Below are positions 36,088 to 45,569 of a stretch of DNA of 64,000 nt, one piece after another. The position numbers and the translations under genes are program-made. Numbering within the stretch: position 1 is the stretch's first letter; every line of letters begins with the position of its first letter. Under the pieces are notes generated by a model. It did no database searches. It was not told where the DNA came from and saw only the letters and a list, made by a program, of their open reading frames with translations. The stretch is taken from NCBI RefSeq assembly GCF_028464145.1, contig NZ_JAQPCG010000002.1:186001-250000 (forward strand), in the 5' to 3' direction. Origin of the DNA: Maribacter sp. PR1 (GTDB lineage Bacteria; Bacteroidota; Bacteroidia; Flavobacteriales; Flavobacteriaceae).

Positions 36088-36168
36088 GATTTAGTGTTTT
36101 TAAAATGGTTAATAAGCCTGCAATGTAAGAAAAAAATGCCTTCTTAATAATATGTTAATGAGAGGTTT

Positions 36169-37275
36169 CTATGGGATGTATACTCTTTTTACACGCTGAG
36201 ATATTCCTGTAATCAACTCATAGGATATGGTGTCAGCTGTTTTTGCTACTTGGTGCGCGGATAATTGGGGGCCAAAAATAATGACTTCGTCACCTTCTTT
36301 ACAATCAATATCGGTTACGTCTATCATAATCATATCCATACAAACGTTTCCAATAATTGGTGCCAACTTGTCCTTTACGAGAACATGCGTCTTTTCTTTT
36401 CCGTATTGCCTTCCTATTCCATCCGCATGACCAATAGGTAAGGTGGCCGTAGTTCGGTTGGTTTTGGAAAAGTAGGCTCTATTATACCCTACACTTTCAC
36501 TAGGGTCTATTTGGTGTAGTTGTGATATAATTGTTTTTAAGGTCGCAATAGGTTTTAATTGAACATCTATTTTTGGGTCATTGCCATATCCGTATAAGCC
36601 AATACCGCTACGAACCATGTCATATTGGGCATCCCCATAATTTAGAATACCGGAAGTGTTCAATATATGTCTTATTGGCTGTATATTTAAGCTGGCGCAG
36701 AATACCGAACTTAATTGTTCAAAAAGGGTAATTTGATTTCGGGTGAATTCTTCTTCGTTTTTATCTTCGGTTGCGGCCAAATGGGAAAATACGGAAACTA
36801 CCGATATGGACTTGTTATCTTGTACTCTTGACACTAGTTTCTGCAAGTCCTTTTCCCCAAAACCTAATCTGTTAAGTCCAGAATTAAACTTAATGTGTAT
36901 AGGATAATGATCTAATTCCTTTTCTTGAACAGTAGCCAAGAACTGATCTAAAATTCCGAAGGAATAGATACTGGGTTCCAAGCAATGTTCTATGAGCGCT
37001 TCAAAATTTACCGCTTGCGGATGGAGTACTAATATGGGTTTTGTAATACCCGCTTTTCGTAATGTAACCCCTTCTTTTGCATAGGCAACGGCAAAATAGT
37101 CCGTCCCCAATTCCTGAAGCTTTAAGGCAACGATTTCAGAATCACTTCCATAAGCAAAAGCCTTTACCACGGATAAAAATTTGGTTTCAGCCTTTAGTTT
37201 AGATCGTAAAAAGCGATAATTGTGTTCTAGTGATTTTAAGTCGATTTCTAGAACGGTTTCTTTGGCCTTAGGCAT
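36169..37275 (-). CDS. alr: Alanine racemase
   Basis: 368 residues, the usual length. It is a PLP enzyme making D-alanine for peptidoglycan. The PLP lysine lies in 'LSVVKAFAYGSD' (about 39); the commoner form is VKANAYGHG. The catalytic tyrosine lies in 'ESVGYNRAYF', and 'GNVCMDMIMIDVTDI' is the C-terminal domain signature. Its start overlaps the end of tdk by 8 bases, so the two are transcribed and probably translated together. Confidence 0.95.
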   Translation of the reverse strand: MPKAKETVLEIDLKSLEHNYRFLRSKLKAETKFLSVVKAFAYGSDSEIVALKLQELGTDYFAVAYAKEGVTLRKAGITKPILVLHPQAVNFEALIEHCLEPSIYSFGILDQFLATVQEKELDHYPIHIKFNSGLNRLGFGEKDLQKLVSRVQDNKSISVVSVFSHLAATEDKNEEEFTRNQITLFEQLSSVFCASLNIQPIRHILNTSGILNYGDAQYDMVRSGIGLYGYGNDPKIDVQLKPIATLKTIISQLHQIDPSESVGYNRAYFSKTNRTTATLPIGHADGIGRQYGKEKTHVLVKDKLAPIIGNVCMDMIMIDVTDIDCKEGDEVIIFGPQLSAHQVAKTADTISYELITGISQRVKRVYIP

Positions 37276-37912
37276 CGGAATTTTTGTTAGGGTCTTTTAT
37301 TTCTTCGGAATCAACATCCATGTGCCTTACCTTTTCTTTTAACATGGCTTTGTAAAACGCCCCACGGCTTAGAGGTTCATATTCGTTGGTTTCCCCGAGC
37401 ATGACCAAATTGTCATTGTTGGATTTTCTAAAGCTATAATTAGCCAAATTACCGGTGCGTGTACAAATAGCATGGACTTTGGTAACATATTCTGCAGTGG
37501 CCATAAGTGCAGGCATGGGGCCAAAAGGATTTCCTTTAAAATCCATGTCCAGCCCAGCTACAATGACCCTGACGCCTTTATTTGCCAAATCATTGCAAAC
37601 TGTTACAATTTCATCATCAAAGAATTGGGCCTCATCTATTCCTATGACATCACAGGTGTCTGCCAAAATACGAATATTTGCCGCTGCCGGAACGGGTGTA
37701 GAGCGTATCTCATTGGCATCATGGGAAATTACCATATCATCATCATAACGGGTGTCTACCATGGGCTTGAAAATCTCTACCTTAAGTTTAGCGAACTGGG
37801 CCCTCTTTAATCTGCGTATTAATTCCTCTGTTTTACCTGAAAACATGGAGCCGGCAATGACTTCTATCCAGCCGAATTGTTCCTTGTGGTTAACGGTATT
37901 TTCGAGAAACAT
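37268..37912 (-). CDS. tdk: Thymidine kinase, type II
   Basis: 214 residues. It phosphorylates thymidine with ATP in the salvage pathway. The P-loop 'AGSMFSGKTEELIRRL' is at about 21-36, the Walker B-like 'IGIDEAQFFDD' at about 100-110, and the lasso region 'YEPLSRGAFYKAM' near the C-terminus. Most relatives bind zinc through CxxC pairs. Here the corresponding positions read 'AICTRTGN' and 'PLSRGAF', so only one of the four cysteines remains. It lies upstream of and overlaps alr. Confidence 0.95.
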   Translation of the reverse strand: MFLENTVNHKEQFGWIEVIAGSMFSGKTEELIRRLKRAQFAKLKVEIFKPMVDTRYDDDMVISHDANEIRSTPVPAAANIRILADTCDVIGIDEAQFFDDEIVTVCNDLANKGVRVIVAGLDMDFKGNPFGPMPALMATAEYVTKVHAICTRTGNLANYSFRKSNNDNLVMLGETNEYEPLSRGAFYKAMLKEKVRHMDVDSEEIKDPNKNSDA

Positions 37913-38019
37913 TTTGTATTTTTAGACGAAAATAAGAGGTTTTTCCGTTCTTATTCATAGAATCTTAAAGTTATTAAAAAAAGGTGCGGAATTAGCGTGG
38001 AATAAACTAATTTGTAGTT

Positions 38020-38703
38020 ATGAAGGAAAAACTAAAGGCGGATTTGATTAAAATGTCGACGGATATCATTACCTCAAGAGAGATTAATGATATTACGGAC
38101 TTGTATGAAGCTGCCAAGAAGCTTTACGAAAAAATCGCAGTATTAAAATTTATAGAGGAGGAATTGAACGACATTCAGGTGGATGTTTCCAAAAACGTAA
38201 TTGCCGAAAAGTTCGAGAAAATGGCTAATGCAGTTATGCGAGGCAATACATCTGTTCCAGAAAACAACCCACATGAAGAGGATATCATGATTCCAGGAAT
38301 GGATACGATAAAGGATATGGTCTCCGAAATGCCCAATTCCGATAATCTTGAGGAGGTTTTAACAGAATTTATGTCCAAACCGGACCTCATGAAAAACGAT
38401 AAGGATTTGTTTATGCCTCCTTCAGGTTCAAAAAAGGAAGAGATTCCAAAATCCTTAAATGATCGTTTGGTGACCAAAGAGCTCAAGGTAGATCTCAACA
38501 ATAGGTTGGGTTTTATAAAGCATTTGTTTAATGGGAGTACCGAGGATTATAATCGGGTATTGTCACAACTAAGCACTATTGATAGTCACGAACGTTCTGT
38601 TTCCTTCATTAAAAACATGGTAAAGCCAGATTACAACAATTGGGATGGAAAAGAAGAATATGAGTTGCGTTTTATGGAGTTTATAGAACGTAGATTTTCG
38701 TAA
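38020..38703 (+). CDS. Conserved hypothetical cytoplasmic protein
   Basis: 227 residues with no signal or membrane segment. The N-terminal part (1-80) is helical ('IADLYEAAKKLYEKIAVLKFIEEEL'-like), followed by an acidic, probably flexible middle with many Met, Asp and Asn (80-150). The C-terminal helical domain begins 'SLNDRLVTKELKVDLNNRLGFIKHLFNGS'. As I recall, it is widespread beside rsmI in Flavobacteriia. Its function is unknown. It has its own terminator. Confidence 0.78.
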   Translation: MKEKLKADLIKMSTDIITSREINDITDLYEAAKKLYEKIAVLKFIEEELNDIQVDVSKNVIAEKFEKMANAVMRGNTSVPENNPHEEDIMIPGMDTIKDMVSEMPNSDNLEEVLTEFMSKPDLMKNDKDLFMPPSGSKKEEIPKSLNDRLVTKELKVDLNNRLGFIKHLFNGSTEDYNRVLSQLSTIDSHERSVSFIKNMVKPDYNNWDGKEEYELRFMEFIERRFS

Positions 38704-38724
38704 AAGATATTTTAAAATCAAACG

Positions 38725-38752
38725 AACCCAACACCAGATGTTGGGTTTTTAG
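38725..38752 (+). terminator. Rho-independent terminator after the hypothetical gene
   Basis: AACCCAACA (38725-38733) pairs perfectly with TGTTGGGTT (38739-38747), followed by T residues. It lies only 10 bases before the rsmI start. Confidence 0.82.
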
Positions 38753-38761
38753 TTTCTAAGG

Positions 38762-39433
38762 ATGGGAAAATTGTATTTGGTGCCAACACCTATTGGAAAT
38801 TTGGAAGATATAACCTTAAGGGCCATTCGCATTTTAAAAGAGGTTGATTTGATTTTAGCTGAGGATACAAGGACAAGCGGCAAGCTTCTTCAACATTTAT
38901 CGGTCACGACATCTATGCAAAGTCATCATATGCATAATGAACACAAAACCGTAACCGGTATTGTTAATAGATTAAAAGGTGGTGACTCCATTGCCTTAAT
39001 TTCCGATGCAGGCACACCTGCAATTTCCGACCCAGGATTTTTGTTGACCAGAGCCTGTGTGGAGGCAGGTGTTGAAGTGGAATGTCTTCCAGGTGCAACC
39101 GCTTTTGTACCCGCATTGGTAAATAGCGGTTTACCCAATGATAAGTTTGTATTTGAAGGTTTTTTACCGGTTAAAAAGGGAAGACAAACGCGATTGACCC
39201 TTTTGGCCGAGGAACCTAGAACGATGATTTTTTATGAATCTCCACATAAGCTAATAAAAACACTCGCCAATTTCGTGGAATATTTTGGAGCGGACAGACC
39301 TGTTTCAGTCTCTAGAGAGTTAACCAAGCTATATGAGGAAACTGTTCGAGGCACTGCAAAAGACGTATTAAAGCATTACACGGAAAAACCACCCAAAGGC
39401 GAAATTGTTATTGTTGTAGGTGGAAAGGAATAA
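38762..39433 (+). CDS. rsmI: 16S rRNA (cytidine-1402-2'-O)-methyltransferase
   Basis: 223 residues, short for RsmI because the C-terminal extension is missing, as in other Bacteroidota. It methylates the ribose of C1402 in the decoding centre. Signatures are 'LYLVPTPIGNLEDITLRAIRIL', 'LAEDTRTSGKLL', 'ALISDAGTPAISDPGFLL' and 'PGATAFVPALVNSGLPNDKFVFEGFLP', all of the tetrapyrrole-methylase fold. Confidence 0.96.
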   Translation: MGKLYLVPTPIGNLEDITLRAIRILKEVDLILAEDTRTSGKLLQHLSVTTSMQSHHMHNEHKTVTGIVNRLKGGDSIALISDAGTPAISDPGFLLTRACVEAGVEVECLPGATAFVPALVNSGLPNDKFVFEGFLPVKKGRQTRLTLLAEEPRTMIFYESPHKLIKTLANFVEYFGADRPVSVSRELTKLYEETVRGTAKDVLKHYTEKPPKGEIVIVVGGKE

Positions 39434-39488
39434 TTTTTTCAACCAAATAAATCATTTGCCAGCACTAAAAATAACCTAAATTGATCCC

Positions 39489-40622
39489 ATGTTAACGCCA
39501 TGGTTCATTTCTGGGTTTACAGTAATTGCAGTCTATTTTTTGGACCGATGGGAAAATAGGCATATAAAATCCTTGTTCGATTGGGTTCCTGCCATTTTGC
39601 TCGCTTATATTATACCCGCCATTATTTCGTATGTTTTCAACGTAGACTATTCCCAGGCCGAAATCCATAATTTTAGTAGGGATTACTTTATTCCCTTGGC
39701 CATAATTGCGGTTATGAGCAGTTTATCCCTAGGTCAGTTGAAGTCTATTGGTTATAAGCCGATACTGGTTTTTCTGGCGGGCTCCTTTTTCATCGCTGTT
39801 TTTCCGGTAGTTCTTATGATGCTTTTTTCAGATACTGAAGTTATTTCAAAAACTTTGTTGACCGAAAGTTATTGGATGGGCATACCGCCCATAGTGGGCA
39901 GCTGGATCGGAGGGAGTACAAGTCAGCTCGTACTAAAGGAATTGGTGGAATGTCCTGAAAATATTTTTCTTATGGTTTTGGTCATGGATAATATATTGGT
40001 AAATATTTGGACCATACTCATGTTTCAAAGTATAAAAAGAACCAATACCCTTAATCGGTGGTTTAAGGTTACTGATGTGGCACTGCCTGAAGATATTCGT
40101 ATTGAAAATAAACGTGGATGGAACCCTTGGCTTACCTCCTTTACTCTTTTTGGAATTGTACTATTGAGTAATTATTTAATAGAAAGTTTTGTGTTGAAGG
40201 TGGTTTTACTGTCATTTGCTGGGCTTGCCTTTAGCAACTTTATTCCCAAATGGAATTCTGGCTTTGCCTTGAAGGCCGGTAGTATTTTGATTATCGTGGT
40301 AATGGCTGTTTTAGGACTCAAATTACAGATAGCAACTTTAGGGTTTAACATACCCTTTCTTGGTTTTTTAAGTATTTGGCTTGTTGGTCATTTTATTTTT
40401 ATGGTCCTGGTGGCTAAGCTGTTGAACGTGAACATGGCCTGGGTGCCTATTGCCAGTATGGCTAACGTCGGCGGTATCGCAACGGCTCCCGCAGTAACCG
40501 CAGCCTACAATTTAAAGTGGATGCCCCATGCCATAGTATTGGCAATATTAAGTATGGCCACCGGAACTTTTTGGGGCATGTTGACGATTTGGCTTTTAAA
40601 AAATTTAGTGATACTTCAATAG
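39489..40622 (+). CDS. DUF819 family membrane protein
   Basis: 377 residues with about ten membrane segments. DUF819 (YjcL-like) elements include 'PPIVGSWIGGSTSQLVLKE' (about 135-153), 'VMDNILVNIWTILMFQ' and the pseudo-repeat 'VPIASMANVGGIATAPAVTAAYN' near the C-terminus. The paired glycine-rich stretches suggest an inverted-repeat transporter. The substrate is unknown. It is convergent with the next gene, with a 15-bp gap. Confidence 0.87.
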   Translation: MLTPWFISGFTVIAVYFLDRWENRHIKSLFDWVPAILLAYIIPAIISYVFNVDYSQAEIHNFSRDYFIPLAIIAVMSSLSLGQLKSIGYKPILVFLAGSFFIAVFPVVLMMLFSDTEVISKTLLTESYWMGIPPIVGSWIGGSTSQLVLKELVECPENIFLMVLVMDNILVNIWTILMFQSIKRTNTLNRWFKVTDVALPEDIRIENKRGWNPWLTSFTLFGIVLLSNYLIESFVLKVVLLSFAGLAFSNFIPKWNSGFALKAGSILIIVVMAVLGLKLQIATLGFNIPFLGFLSIWLVGHFIFMVLVAKLLNVNMAWVPIASMANVGGIATAPAVTAAYNLKWMPHAIVLAILSMATGTFWGMLTIWLLKNLVILQ

Positions 40623-40637
40623 GTTTATTATTCAACA

Positions 40638-41240
40638 CTAATACCTAGACCCATCATGCTTGCCCTTCTCCCAACCATTTTTACTTAGGTATTGGTCGGC
40701 ACTTTCCACGGCTCCACCTTCAATTGTGGTGCCCATAGAGTCGTTCCAACGGTTGAGATAGCCAAATAGGGAAATCACGCCCAACATTTCCACAATTTCG
40801 CCTTCGTCCCAATATTTGTAAAGTCGTTCTTTTATTTCGGCATCTACAGCGTTGGGAACTTGGGAGGCCTGTAATGAAAAGTCCAATGCAGCCCGTTCCG
40901 CATCTGAAAAAGCGGAATGAGTGCGATACTCCCAAATATTGTCCAATTTTTCCTGTTCCGCACCATAACGTTCAGCCGCCCTAATAGCATGTGCCTGGCA
41001 ATACCTGCAACCTGTGGCGTTACTACTTACCCAGGCTATCATACGTTTCAAAGCAGAAGTAACCCTACCCTCGTTGGCCATAACCGCCTTATTAAGGTTT
41101 ATGAATGCTTTCGAAATAGCTGGCCTATGCTGCATGGTCAATACGGAGTTAGGGCAAAAACCTAAAGTTTCATTAAAGAATTCAGCCAATTTTTTTGTTT
41201 CAGGGTCGTGATTGGGGTCAAGGGGTGTTACCAGTGCCAT
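40638..41240 (-). CDS. Carboxymuconolactone decarboxylase/AhpD-like protein
   Basis: 200 residues. It is a helical AhpD-fold protein with the redox pair in 'ATGCRYCQAHAIRAAE' (CxxC, followed by the conserved His). 'MIAWVSSN' precedes it, and the rest, including 'WEYRTHSAFSDAERAALDFSLQAS', fits the peroxidase-related subfamily. It is a likely thiol peroxidase or alkylhydroperoxidase. It is divergent from the OsmC gene, another peroxide-type protein, which hints at shared control, though no operator was seen. Confidence 0.88.
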   Translation of the reverse strand: MALVTPLDPNHDPETKKLAEFFNETLGFCPNSVLTMQHRPAISKAFINLNKAVMANEGRVTSALKRMIAWVSSNATGCRYCQAHAIRAAERYGAEQEKLDNIWEYRTHSAFSDAERAALDFSLQASQVPNAVDAEIKERLYKYWDEGEIVEMLGVISLFGYLNRWNDSMGTTIEGGAVESADQYLSKNGWEKGKHDGSRY

Positions 41241-41268
41241 AGGATGCGCTTTTAGAGTATAATTATGG

Positions 41269-41276
41269 TATTTTTG
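41269..41276 (+). promoter_or_regulatory. -7 promoter element (TATTTTTG) of the OsmC-recJ unit
   Basis: An exact TAnnTTTG match lies 24 bases before the OsmC ATG. The ideal -33 position does not have TTG. Confidence 0.45.
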
Positions 41277-41299
41277 TAATCTACAAGAAACAAAAAATT

Positions 41300-41728
41300 A
41301 TGGGTACAACAAATCATATATCAACCAAATGGTTGGGGAACATGGCCTTTGAAAGTAACAACCCTTCTGGTCATAATCTAAAAATAGATATCGCAAAAGA
41401 AGATGGGGGTGACGGGAGCGGATACAGACCTAAAGCCTTAATGTTGTCCGGTCTTGCAGGTTGTTCCGGTCTTGATATAGCCGGACTTATTAAAAAAATG
41501 AAACTGGAAGTTGCAGAATTTCATATAGAGACTATTGCCAACCTTACGGACGAACACCCAAAATATTATGACAAAGTTTTAATCGAATATCATTTTCATG
41601 GCTCCAATCTAGAGGAGAAAAAGTTACAACGGGCTGTAGATCTTTCCGTTGAAAAATATTGTGGGGTTATGGAAATGTTCAGGAGGTTCGCAGAACTTGA
41701 TATAAAAACTATTTTTCACAAGATATAG
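41300..41728 (+). CDS. OsmC/Ohr family protein
   Basis: 142 residues. The family reduces organic hydroperoxides with two cysteines. The second-cysteine helix is seen in 'SVEKYCGVMEMFRRFAEL', and 'MLSGLAGCSGLDIAGLIKKMKLEVAEFHI' holds the first Cys near the start of the long helix. The YhfA-like subgroup fits better than Ohr. It is followed 11 bp later by recJ and is probably co-transcribed with it. Confidence 0.9.
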   Translation: MGTTNHISTKWLGNMAFESNNPSGHNLKIDIAKEDGGDGSGYRPKALMLSGLAGCSGLDIAGLIKKMKLEVAEFHIETIANLTDEHPKYYDKVLIEYHFHGSNLEEKKLQRAVDLSVEKYCGVMEMFRRFAELDIKTIFHKI

Positions 41729-41739
41729 GACTTCAGTAT

Positions 41740-43428
41740 ATGCGCTGGACCATTAAACCCAAACCTAAGCAAGCCGATATTGAATTTTTGGCCAATGAAT
41801 TGAATGTGGACGAGTTGGTTGCACATTTACTGCTTCAGCGCGGTATTAAAACCTATGAAGAGGCAAAAAACTTCTTTCGTCCTCAGTTAAAGGATTTGCA
41901 CGATCCTTTTTTAATGAAAGATATGGATTTAGCGGTGGCCCGAATAGAAAAGGCCATGGCTACAAATGAAAATATTCTAGTCTTTGGAGATTATGATGTG
42001 GACGGTACCACTGCAGTGGCACTTCTCTCTTCATATTTGTTATCATATTACCCCAATGTAGCCACCTATATTCCGGATCGCTATTCGGAAGGATACGGCG
42101 TATCCTACAAGGGAATCGATTTTGCGGAAGACAATGGATTCTCATTGATTATTGCTTTGGATTGCGGTGTAAAGGCTGTGGACAAAGTAGACTACGCCAA
42201 GGAAAAGGGAATTGATTTTATTATTTGTGACCACCATAGACCGGATAAAACATTGCCCGCTGCCGTGGCCGTTTTGGATGCTAAAAGGGAGGATTGTGAC
42301 TATCCGTATGATGAGTTATGTGGATGTGGTGTAGGATTTAAATTGATTCAGGCACTTGGTTCCCGACGTGGTCAAGGAATTGAGGATTTGCTGCATTACC
42401 TTGATTTAGTGGCTACGGCAATTGGTGCGGATATCGTTCCGATTACTGGAGAGAATCGAATATTGGCATTTTACGGGCTTCAGGTTATAAATCAAAATCC
42501 AAGGGCCGGTTTTAAGGCGATAATACAACAGGTAAAGAAGTCAACACTTACCATTACCGATGTCGTTTTTATTATCGCTCCTAGAATCAATGCGGCAGGA
42601 AGGATGGAACATGGTCAATATGCGGTAAACCTGCTTATGGAAACAGATTTATCGGTTGCCACGAAATTTGCTGCAGAAATAGAAAAATTTAATACGGATA
42701 GAAGAGGGTTGGACCAGGAAATAACGGAAGAGGCCCTTATACAAATTCGGCAAAACAAGGAGGAAAACCGCTTTACTTCCGTAGTATTTCAGGAGGATTG
42801 GCATAAAGGCGTTATTGGCATAGTAGCTTCACGGTTAACTGAAACGTATTATAGACCTACCTTGGTCTTTACAAAAAGTGGGGATAAATTGGCGGCATCC
42901 GCACGTTCCGTAAAGGGCTTCGATGTATATAACGCCTTAGAGCTTTGTTCCGATTGTATAGAGCAATTTGGGGGTCATAAGTATGCCGCTGGACTCACAT
43001 TGCTGGAGGAACAGTACGATACTTTTAAAGGACAGTTTGAAAAAGTAGTCAAGGAAACCATAGACCCTATGTTATTGACTCCGGAAATTATTGTGGATGC
43101 GATTATGGAGCTAAAGGATATTACCCCAAAGTTATTACGGATCATAAATCAGTTTGCACCTTTTGGCCCCGGGAATATGTCACCCGTATTTATGGCAGAG
43201 CAATTGGTGGATACAGGATATGCCCGAACGGTAGGTCAGGAAGGGGCACATTTAAAGTTAGCTGTAACGCAACAGGGTAGTCATAAAATTGAAGGTATAG
43301 GCTTTAATTTGGGGGATAAACTTTCAAAGGTTACGAGTAGAAAACCTTTCAATGCGGTATTTTCCATCGATGAAAATGAATGGCAAGGAAATATTAGTCT
43401 ACAACTTAAACTTCGCGATATTCAATGA
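41740..43428 (+). CDS. recJ: Single-stranded-DNA-specific 5'-3' exonuclease RecJ
   Basis: 562 residues. It degrades single-stranded DNA during recombinational and mismatch repair. The DHH-superfamily motifs are intact: 'VFGDYDVDGTTAVALL' (about 80-95), 'LDCGVKAV', 'IICDHHRPD' and 'RINAAGRMEHG'. The DHHA1 part 'VKGFDVYNALELCSDCIEQFGGHKYAAGL' and the OB-fold end ('QFAPFGPGNMSPVFMAEQ') follow. Its stop overlaps the next start (ATGA). Confidence 0.96.
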   Translation: MRWTIKPKPKQADIEFLANELNVDELVAHLLLQRGIKTYEEAKNFFRPQLKDLHDPFLMKDMDLAVARIEKAMATNENILVFGDYDVDGTTAVALLSSYLLSYYPNVATYIPDRYSEGYGVSYKGIDFAEDNGFSLIIALDCGVKAVDKVDYAKEKGIDFIICDHHRPDKTLPAAVAVLDAKREDCDYPYDELCGCGVGFKLIQALGSRRGQGIEDLLHYLDLVATAIGADIVPITGENRILAFYGLQVINQNPRAGFKAIIQQVKKSTLTITDVVFIIAPRINAAGRMEHGQYAVNLLMETDLSVATKFAAEIEKFNTDRRGLDQEITEEALIQIRQNKEENRFTSVVFQEDWHKGVIGIVASRLTETYYRPTLVFTKSGDKLAASARSVKGFDVYNALELCSDCIEQFGGHKYAAGLTLLEEQYDTFKGQFEKVVKETIDPMLLTPEIIVDAIMELKDITPKLLRIINQFAPFGPGNMSPVFMAEQLVDTGYARTVGQEGAHLKLAVTQQGSHKIEGIGFNLGDKLSKVTSRKPFNAVFSIDENEWQGNISLQLKLRDIQ

Positions 43429-43820
43429 GGATAGAACATTTGGCCATTTGGGTAAGTAACTTGGAACGTATGCGAAATTTTTATGAGGAATATTTCGGAG
43501 CAACTTCGGGGGCCAAATATATTAATGAGAAAAAGGGATTTTCTTCCTTTTTTTTAAGTTTTAAGGGTGGTCCAAGGTTGGAAATAATGCATCGACCTGA
43601 CATATCGAAAAAAAAGTGGAAGCAAGACCCTGCAGATGAATCTTTGGGACTAATACATTTTGCAATATCTGTTGGTTCCATGGAAAAAGTGAATAACCTG
43701 ACAGCGCAACTAAAGCTAAAAGGAATACGGGTACTGGGGGAACCAAGAACTACGGGGGATGGATATTACGAAAGTTTGGTAGTGGACCCCGAAGGAAACA
43801 AAATAGAAATTACCGTTTAG
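43425..43820 (+). CDS. VOC family (glyoxalase/dioxygenase-fold) protein
   Basis: 131 residues. The start 'MRIEHLAIWVSNLERMRNFYEEYFGA' and the end 'DGYYESLVVDPEGNKIEIT' are typical of the paired beta-alpha-beta-beta-beta modules. The metal ligands His5, an internal His in 'LGLIHFAISV' and the C-terminal Glu can be placed. The substrate is unknown. It overlaps recJ by 4 bases and is followed 3 bp later by the MFS gene, forming a compact operon. Confidence 0.9.
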   Translation: MRIEHLAIWVSNLERMRNFYEEYFGATSGAKYINEKKGFSSFFLSFKGGPRLEIMHRPDISKKKWKQDPADESLGLIHFAISVGSMEKVNNLTAQLKLKGIRVLGEPRTTGDGYYESLVVDPEGNKIEITV

Positions 43821-43823
43821 TGT

Positions 43824-45092
43824 ATGAGCAAAAACATTGATTCGTACGCAGCCTTACGATTTAAGGAATTCAATATTTTCTTACTGGTCCGTTTTGCCAT
43901 GGTTTTTGCATGGTCCATGCAATTTATAGTAATAGAATGGCAGGTATATTCTTTAACCAAAGACCCGTTATCCTTAGGTATCATAGGATTAATGGAAGTA
44001 ATTCCCGCGGTAGGAATGGCCCTGTTTGCTGGGCATATTGTTGATCAAAAGGAAAAAAGGAATTTATTGGTCAAATGTATATTTGGCTTTTCCGTGATTA
44101 GTTTTGGTTTATTCGTTCTCAGTTGGCCCTCCTTGGAAGAGACTTTGGAGACTCATACTATTCTGTACGGTATTTATGGCCTTGTTTTTTTAGGTGGGTT
44201 GGTAAGGGCCTTTTTAGGACCTACCATTTTTTCGTTGATAGCACTTATAGTCCCCAAGAAAATATACCCTAATGCCGCAACATGGAGTAGCTCTACATGG
44301 CAATTGGCATCTGTTTTAGGACCGGCATTAGCTGGTTTTTCTATTAGTTTTATCGGCGTTCATTGGTCTATGTGCGTCATCTTTGGATTTTCTATTCTAG
44401 CATTGATAGCACTTTTTCAAATACCCAGAAAACCAATAATGAACCCAAAAATAGGGGAACCTGTTTTTCAAAGTCTACTTGAGGGACTCAAATTTGTGTT
44501 TAATACCAAGGCAATATTGGGTGCATTGACTTTGGATATGATTGCGGTACTCTTTGGTGGTGCAGTGGCCTTACTTCCGGTTTTTGCCCAGGATATTTTG
44601 CATGTTGGTTCGGAAGGGTTTGGAATACTTAGGGCGGCGCCCGCTGTAGGTGCTTCAATTACTATGTTGGGGTCTACAAGATTTCCATTACATAAGAATG
44701 CTGGTAAAAAGTTATTGTGGGCCGTCTTCGGATTTGGGATATGCATTATTGTTTTTGGCATGTCCACCTATTTTTGGCTTTCAGTAATCGCTTTGTTTGT
44801 TAGCGGGGCGGTTGACGGAATTTCCATGATTATACGCCAGACCATTCTTCAGTTAAAGACTCCAGATCATATGCGGGGAAGAGTGGCGTCCGTGAATTCT
44901 ATGTTTGTGGGATCTTCCAATGAACTTGGGGCTTTTGAAAGTGGCGTTACCGCAAAGCTGATGGGAACTGTGACCGCGGTAATTTTTGGAGGCGGTATGA
45001 CTTTGATAACAGTTGGAATTACCGCCTTTGCATCCCCTACTTTTAGAAAATTGGACCTTACAAAGGACATCGAGGATCATGAAAAGGAATAA
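43824..45092 (+). CDS. MFS transporter (EntS-like efflux type)
   Basis: 422 residues with about 12 membrane segments. It starts 'SYAALRFKEFNIFLLVRFAMVFAWSMQFIVIEWQVY', has the loop motif 'AGHIVDQKEKRNLL' (motif A-like) between segments 2 and 3, and 'DGISMIIRQTILQLKTPDHMRGRVASVNSMFVGSSNELGAFESG', typical of the enterobactin-exporter/DHA3 group. It may be an exporter of a small molecule. It is the end of the OsmC-recJ-VOC unit. Confidence 0.9.
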   Translation: MSKNIDSYAALRFKEFNIFLLVRFAMVFAWSMQFIVIEWQVYSLTKDPLSLGIIGLMEVIPAVGMALFAGHIVDQKEKRNLLVKCIFGFSVISFGLFVLSWPSLEETLETHTILYGIYGLVFLGGLVRAFLGPTIFSLIALIVPKKIYPNAATWSSSTWQLASVLGPALAGFSISFIGVHWSMCVIFGFSILALIALFQIPRKPIMNPKIGEPVFQSLLEGLKFVFNTKAILGALTLDMIAVLFGGAVALLPVFAQDILHVGSEGFGILRAAPAVGASITMLGSTRFPLHKNAGKKLLWAVFGFGICIIVFGMSTYFWLSVIALFVSGAVDGISMIIRQTILQLKTPDHMRGRVASVNSMFVGSSNELGAFESGVTAKLMGTVTAVIFGGGMTLITVGITAFASPTFRKLDLTKDIEDHEKE

Positions 45093-45113
45093 TACCTGTA
45101 TAAAAAGTCGTCT

Positions 45114-45503
45114 TTATCTTATAAAGGTTGCAATTAAAACATTATCAAAAATCATTTCATATTCATTAAGATGAATCATCCCTTGAACGGAATCGTTTAA
45201 ATACAAAATTTGATTATCCCCATTATGTCTTAGTTCAAATGGGTAGGTGCCAGAACTGGGCCCAAAATATTCTCGCTTTCTTTTAATGTGTACTTGATTG
45301 TTGATTGTGTCAAAATCCCAAGTAATAACACCTTTATTATAATGTGAAAATTGGCCCGTAAAACCTCCGCCATAACTGGTAAGACTCCAAGTTCCAGAAA
45401 TAGAGTTCCTTTTGTTTGGAACTACCTCGTCATTACTAGAACAATTAATGAGAAAGACTGAAAAGATAGAAATGAATACACTAAAAAATAATCTTGTTCT
45501 CAT
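45114..45503 (-). CDS. Small lipoprotein, lipocalin-like
   Basis: 129 residues. A signal peptide ends in a lipobox (FLINC, Cys21). The mature part 'ISGTWSLTSYGGGFTGQFSHYNKGVITWDFD' and later beta strands ('PFELRHNGDNQILYLND', 'YEMIFDNVLIATFIR') match the lipocalin-like fold common in Bacteroidota lipoproteins. No ligand can be proposed. It is convergent with the MFS gene. Confidence 0.7.
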   Translation of the reverse strand: MRTRLFFSVFISIFSVFLINCSSNDEVVPNKRNSISGTWSLTSYGGGFTGQFSHYNKGVITWDFDTINNQVHIKRKREYFGPSSGTYPFELRHNGDNQILYLNDSVQGMIHLNEYEMIFDNVLIATFIR

Positions 45504-45569
45504 CTTTTATTATTAAACATAAAGATGAATTTATAGCAAAAGGTTGCGCAATTTTAAAGGGAATAAACA

